Part shown: in pieces, positions 58,852 to 64,000 of the stretch | Layout: each line of letters opens with the position of its first letter | How positions within the stretch are numbered: position 1 is the stretch's first letter | Source of the DNA: Parathielavia appendiculata | Lineage: Eukaryota > Ascomycota > Sordariomycetes > Sordariales > Chaetomiaceae | Assembly: GCF_033297405.1 (NCBI RefSeq) | Contig: NW_026944221.1 | Coordinates: 310,001 to 374,000, forward strand | Length of the DNA stretch: 64,000 nucleotides | Reading direction: 5' to 3' | Program-made: the position numbers and the translations under genes | Notes under the pieces: generated by a model | Told to the model about the DNA's origin: nothing | The model's input: the letters and a program-made list of their open reading frames with translations, nothing else | Databases searched by the model: none

Positions 58852-60634
58852 CAGCTTCCCACGCAAGAGCTCACTTCCCCGGCTCTAGTCTTTATCCAAA
58901 TATCTAACCGCTTCAGTCAGCTCCCAATTCAAGCTTGCCATCTCGCGTCCAGTATCTTAGCTCTAGAGTATTCACAGACTCAAACGTGACCAGGTGCCCG
59001 GTCAAGGCCTTGCCGCTTGCTCTGTTCCCCTGATGATTCTGCTACTCACTTTTCACTTGAACGACGACTCGGAATTCTAGAAACAGGCCCAAACCAGTAA
59101 AGCTCCGGCAGATGAGGGCGGCACCCCCGCGACGTGATGTCACGTCAACATATCAGGCGTTATGCTCTCCAGATTTCAGCTTTAGCCGCGCCGTCGGCGG
59201 TAACGGTTAAACGGGCAGCCCCTTTTTGCCAGATCCCTATAATATCTGCCTCTAACACCTTCATCCCTACACAATCACATAGCATCCCATGTATCACAAG
59301 CAAGCGCCCCAATAACTTCCCCAAAGAAAATGTCCGAGACCAACCTATTGGTGGAAGAATAAAACACCTGTCGGACGTTTCTTGAGTGCATCCTATATGC
59401 CTGACGGAGGCTCTGGAGCCATCACCATTGGGGCGGTAGTAAGAGCCGCGTGGTACTCGACAGCCTTCTCCTTGGCGTGTCGACCTGGTTGGTTGCATAT
59501 GCTATTCGGGCGTAAACAAGGACTTCAACCGGCAGCTGTGGGACGGGGCGAGTGCTCGCAGATTGGAATGCTCAGCTGAGCCAGTCTCTTCATACATGGG
59601 ATCTATATTGGGATGAGATACAGTATTCTCTCCCGATATTGTCGAGACGCAGAATGAGGACTTGAGGAATCCGCAAGGCGTCTTCAATGACCAGCAACGA
59701 GATATGGAATTCAACATTAACACACTAACGTCTTGGGCATGCAGTCTGGCAGACCCTCCTCCTTTGCATGTCCTCCAAGCCGTGTGCTATGTAACATGCA
59801 AATCGAACCGGCTCTTTCAGGACAGCAATGGTTTTCATTAGCTATGTCAGATATTCGTTGACTTCACATTTCCTTGATCCACTCCGGTCTGATGCAGTAC
59901 AGCATGGCAGGGGGTGACAACAAGGAACGGGGAGAAAGGGGGCTCGTGGAGCAAGGCAACCGTTTGTTTGGCTGGTTGATGACATTGTCTCGCCACTTAT
60001 GGCCACGTCCTGTCAGAGACAGAAAGCAAGAACACCGGCTATCCCCGTTCAGGCTCTTACCCCACGATGTCCAGAGACGATGCCCATCAAACAGGTGGCC
60101 AAATGTTTTCGTACCATCTCTCCATCCGGTCTCCCGGGTCCGTATTATTCAGGCCCTTCTCCGCCAGATAGCCCACGTCACTCGGTCACTGGTCAGAACC
60201 TGAACGACCAGTTTCAAGTCCTGAAGAGGCTTCAATGGCACAAGACGGACCTTGTTTTGTCAGCCGGATAGTCCAGCCTGGCCCCAGTACGGACTTGACA
60301 ACAGGATGTTTCCGCAGTTGCGCCATTTCTCTTCTTCGGGAAAGCATCGATTAAAGCTGATGTTTGAATACCTAAGACTCAATCCATCCTTCAAGCTCAA
60401 ACTCATCGAATAGGCAGGCGCCCCTCTTACTTGCACACGACTGACGCTCGCGATGAATCAACAATAAGGCAACCCCTTCCGATTAACTATCAAATCATGG
60501 TATCCGACAGAAAACCTTCCGAACACCAGCATTCGTTGCCTCTATTGTTCGTACACCGCCCCAACGCCAGCTATGCATCTCACAAGAATACATGTAACAG
60601 TACAACAACACTAATACCACTTACCCAGCAGCCC
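58852..60634. other. Spacer between the xylanase and GUF1 genes
   Basis: About 1.8 kb holds the xylanase promoter at its left end and the GUF1 3' flank at its right end. No gene, repeat or RNA is recognised between them. Confidence 0.45.
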
Positions 60635-62931
60635 TCACTTCGACAAGAACTTCTGGAACGCCGCTTGCTCAATGACAACGTTTCCGACCGCCCTCAGCCG
60701 CTTCCGACCAGCCTTCTGTTTCTCCAACAGCTTCCGGCGGCGGGAAATATCACTGGCGTGCAATTTGGCGAGCACGTCCTTTCGGAAAGGCTTAATCGTC
60801 TCACGCGCAACGATGCGCTTGCCGGCGGCGGCTTGAATGACGACCTCTGCAAAGCAGTCAGCATTATACACTCCGGCGGATAGGGCTGAGGAGATAGAAA
60901 GAAACAGATACGCACCGAACATCTGCCGCTCCACATGCTCCTTGAACTTGGTCACCCACTGCCTGCCCAGCCGGTCCACCTGGCTGGAATGCACCACGCG
61001 CGCGATCGCGTCGACGGGCTTCTTGTTAACCAGCAGGTTCATCTTGACCAGACTGCTCGGCCGCCAGCCAGCGTCCTCGTAGTCGAGCGTGGCATACCCC
61101 TTGGTGGCGCCCTTCAGTTTGCCAAACAGGTCGTCCACCAGGCTCGACATCGGCACCTCGTACTTGAGGATGACCTGGGTGGCGTGGAAGAACTCGATGC
61201 TCTTTTGTATGCCGCGGGCATTCTCGCAGATCTCGATGACCCGGCCGAGGTACTCGTCAGGCAGGGTGATGGTGGCAAGGACAAAGGGCTCGTAGATGGT
61301 GGCCTTGCGCATGCGGACGTCTTCGTTGTCCGGGAACTCGGCCGGGTTGGTGATGATGGTCTCCGGGCCGCCGTTGGACCAGACAATCTTTGTCGGCACG
61401 GCCGGCTCCGTGATGATGATGTCCGCCCCGTGCTCCTGGCGTAACCGGTCCTGAAAAACGGAGCAGTGCAGACTCCCCAGGAACCCCAACCGCCACCCGG
61501 CCCCGAGCGCCTCCGAAAAGTCCTTCTTCAGCGTTATGCTGCGGTCGTTGAGCACCAGCTGCCCAATGCTGTCCTCCAGCTTGTGATAGTCGCTCTGGTC
61601 GGTCGGAAACGCCGCCACAAACACCATCGGCTTGGGCTCCTCGAACCCGGGGTACGGCTCCACGACGCCCTCAGACCCAACCGTAGTAAAGGTATCCCCA
61701 ATCTTGGCATCCTGAATCTGTTTCATCCCAGGGTTGAAATACACATACCCGACCTGCCCGGCCCTCAAGACCTTCTGCGGCACCGCATTCGGATACTGAA
61801 TGCCCACCTCCCCAACGGTGTACTCGTTCCCCGTGCCCAAACTAACCAACTTATCCCCCGCCCGCACGGTCCCGTCAAACACCCTCACCAACAACACCAC
61901 CCCCTTGAAGGTATCATACCACGAATCGACCAGCAGCATCCTCAACGGCTTCGCCGTATCTCCCTTGGGCGCCGGCACATGCTCAATAACAGCCGGCAGA
62001 ATCTCCCCAACCCCCTGCCCCGTCTTGGCGCTCACCCGCACCGCGATGGACGTGTCCAGCTCAAAAACACTCTCAAGCTGCTCCAGCGCGCGCTCGACGT
62101 CGGCCGTCGGCAAGTCGATTTTATTCACCACCGGCACCAGCGTCAGGCCCTGGGCGAACGCCAAATAGAAGTTGGCGACGGTCTGCGCCTGCACGCCCTG
62201 CGAAGCGTCGACAAGCAGCAGGGCGCCGCCGCACGAGGCGTATGAGCGCGTGACCTCGGCGCGGAAGTCGACGTGGCCAGGCGTGTCGACCAGGTGCAGG
62301 AGGTAGTCGAGCTTGGTGGTCGGGTGGCGGTAGATCATTGTGCAGGTCTGGGCCTTGACGGTGATGCCGCGCTCGCGCTCGACGTCGAGCTTATCCTGGC
62401 GGTCTGTATGTTAGTTTTTGCGGTAATTTTTGCGCGGAGGGGGGAGGAGGCTGGTGGGGGAAGAAGGGGGGGGAAACGGGTTGGAAGAGAACGCACGAGG
62501 ATCTGCTTGTTGGCATCGCTCGCCGAGATGGTGCCCGTGTGCTCAAGCAGGCGGTCGGACAGGGTGCTCTTGCCGTGGTCGATGTGGGCGACGATGCAGA
62601 AGTTGCGGTAGCGCTCGATGGGGATGGCGGCGATGCGCTCTTCGAGCTCGGCGGCGCGGCGCTGCTCGGGGCCGTCCTTGGCTGAGGAACTGGCGTGGCG
62701 GCATTGTGAGATTGTTACTGTTCGCGGAAGAATCGAAATGACGGGAGCATGTCTGACGGCCGGCATCCGGGTCGAATATGACCGGCAGGGCGTATTTCTG
62801 GCGACGCAATGCGTGATGCTACCCCCGGTCCGAAGGATTCCATGTGCTCCCATCCGGCTCCGAGGCGGCGCCTGACACAGACGCCGCAGCCATGGTCCCA
62901 TTCGCGTCTCGCGACCCGGCACGCCACGCAT
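60635..62931 (-). CDS. GUF1: Mitochondrial translation GTPase GUF1 (LepA/EF-4)
   Basis: Exons 62931-62497, 62395-60916 and 60846-60635 give 708 aa. Both introns have GT/AG ends (101 and 69 bp). The second is a multiple of three and open, so it could be misread as coding. Splicing restores VERQMFEVVIQAAAGKR. The N-terminal 80-100 residues are Arg/Ser-rich without acidic runs, a mitochondrial presequence. G-domain motifs are AHIDHGKST (115-123), DTPGHVDF and NKID. The LepA-specific C-terminal domain is present (LKMNLLVNKKPVDA-like segment, then KRIVARETIKPFRKDVLAKL). The protein binds mitochondrial ribosomes and supports translation fidelity by back-translocation or rescue of stalled complexes, as known for the family. 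A later Met (62901, MGPWLRRLCQ) is a possible start. It is a conserved housekeeping gene. Confidence 0.95.
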
Positions 62932-63555
62932 CCAATTGGCGCTCGCAAATCATGCAATGTGTGCTAGCGACAGAGGCGTGTGGTCGCCGTGGTATGGGCG
63001 GGTTGTCGCTATTCGGCTTCCAAGTACGCAAAATTGGGGTACGACAACGCCAAGCACGTGGAACCACGGACTTTCATTATCTTATCGGACAACAGGAGAC
63101 TTGAGATGGAGCCATTGAGGTACTAGTAGCCTTGAGAACGGGCATGGGGTCGAAATGGTGTACCATGCTGGATATAGACAGTGCTGAAACTATATACAGC
63201 TACTTCGAGCAATGATGGTCTGTCTAGACACCTCTCCAAGCTCCAGCAATGAACAAAATCCCAAGCGTTCAAGTCGGAGGGCGTTCTCTTCCAACTTCCC
63301 AACCATTGTGCATCCTTCTCATCATGACACAATCCTCTTCTCCATCAATGCATTATACAGGAACCCCATGCTTGATCATCCATATCTGCGTGACGGTGCG
63401 TTGCTCATGCCGGTCACCACGCCGCCTTGAATCGCATGCTAGACACTTCTCTAACCAGTCTCCATCATTGACACCATCTACCACACTGTTGCATCCAGCG
63501 CTGCCATAACTGGAACCGCCGTATTATAGAATGTCATCGATCAGGGGAGCCGGCG
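62932..63555. other. Spacer between GUF1 and the right-edge gene
   Basis: This holds the GUF1 promoter and the 3' flank of the edge gene. No coding stretch is recognised. Confidence 0.45.
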
Positions 63556-64000
63556 TTACGTGATCACCCATTCGGTCCCGCGCTTGATGAACTTGTCCAA
63601 CAACATCGTCAAGTCTGATAGCACGAACCGGCATATATAAAAGGCAAAGAATTCGGCCGCATGCCGCGTGCACAGCTCGAGGCCGACCTGCGTCTTGTCG
63701 GCGTGCCGCAGGCCGGGGTCATCCACCTGCCGGGCGATTTGATCTGAAAAAAGCAATCGTCAGGCTCTCTGGGGTCATCTTTTCCGGAGCAGGTTCAGGA
63801 TCATGGAAGGAACTCACCCACTGTCTGCGCGGCATCAAACAGCTTCGCCAGCGAAGACATATAATTCGCGTTGGGACCCGCAAATGACACGCTGCCCACA
63901 TCCCTCTTGGTCGGCCTGCTGGTCGGATGACTCGTCATGGGCAAGCTCGGCAACACCGTATCCTTGCCGGCACCATCACCCACATTCGTCGAGCTGGCCC
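63556..64000 (-). CDS. Unidentified protein, C-terminal part, continues beyond the window
   Basis: Two exons are visible: 64000 (edge) to 63818 and 63743-63556. They are joined across a 74-bp intron (GTGAGT...TTTCAG), giving AAQTVDQIARQVDDPGLRHA across the junction. The visible 122 or so residues begin in a Ser/Thr/Pro-rich stretch (VLPSLPMTSHPTSRPTKR), then SFAGPNANYMSSLAKLFDAA, and end in a hydrophobic helical segment (AAEFFAFYICRFVLSDLTML) and the C-terminus KFIKRGTEWVIT. I do not recognise the family. The clean splice and good codon pattern support a real gene. Confidence 0.7.

Noticed and set aside
60847..60915. Open reading through GUF1 intron 2 (an apparent 23-residue insert)
   Set aside because: It has GT/AG ends and a GCTGAC branch site, and its removal restores the conserved MFEVVIQAAAGKR.
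60935..62245. Long plus-strand frames opposite GUF1
   Set aside because: Shadow frames of a highly conserved minus-strand gene.
47000..64000. CRISPR arrays, prokaryotic operons or phage genes
   Set aside because: No spaced direct repeats; the gene structure is fungal throughout.

Overview
The window is nuclear DNA from a filamentous ascomycete (Pezizomycotina, most likely Sordariomycetes). The support is short GT-AG introns of about 45-100 bp with CTRAC-type branch sites, fungal-specific protein families (F-box, STAND/ankyrin, GT32, GH10, ABCC transporter, giant NRPS), a nuclear tRNA-Asp with an intron, and a Fot/Pogo-type DNA transposon. The species cannot be fixed from the sequence alone.

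Layout. 0-5 kb: an edge-truncated F-box gene with a frame break (minus), a tRNA-Asp(GTC), and a trans-aconitate methyltransferase-like gene (plus). 5-6 kb: a C2H2 zinc-finger gene. 6.4-15.3 kb looks like an accessory, decaying block: a frameshifted relic of a multi-pass membrane protein, a protein fragment, a maltose/alpha-glucoside permease-type MFS gene carrying an in-frame stop near its last exon junction, and a 2,008-bp Pogo/Fot-like element (13071-15078) with terminal inverted repeats, a TA target duplication and a dead transposase.

15.7-46.6 kb is the centrepiece: an ABCC multidrug transporter (minus) and a giant NRPS of about 7,497 aa (plus, four coding exons), transcribed divergently from a 2.8-kb intergenic region. 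I read the NRPS as partial C-A-T / C-A-T / C-A-T-E / C-A-T-E / C-A-T-C-T-C-degenerate T, followed by a Ser/Arg-rich tail. A two-gene locus made of a five-A-domain NRPS and an ABC transporter matches the published layout of the Fusarium graminearum NRPS4 (fusahexin) cluster and its NPS4 relatives. The extra C-T-C end suggests that the last module is used twice and that the final C domain cyclises and releases the product. The NRPS would make the peptide and the ABC protein would export it.

47-64 kb: an F-box-like fragment, an NLR-like STAND NTPase with ankyrin repeats and a C-terminal SPRY domain (minus), a GT32-like glycosyltransferase with a one-base frame break (plus), a secreted GH10 xylanase (minus), the mitochondrial LepA/GUF1 GTPase (minus), and the C-terminal end of an unidentified gene at the right edge (minus).

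Limits: gene models are read by eye. Exon edges given to the base have visible GT/AG sites and keep frame. Where I say 'about', the edge is approximate. Ortholog names and substrate ideas rest on recalled knowledge, not on a search.
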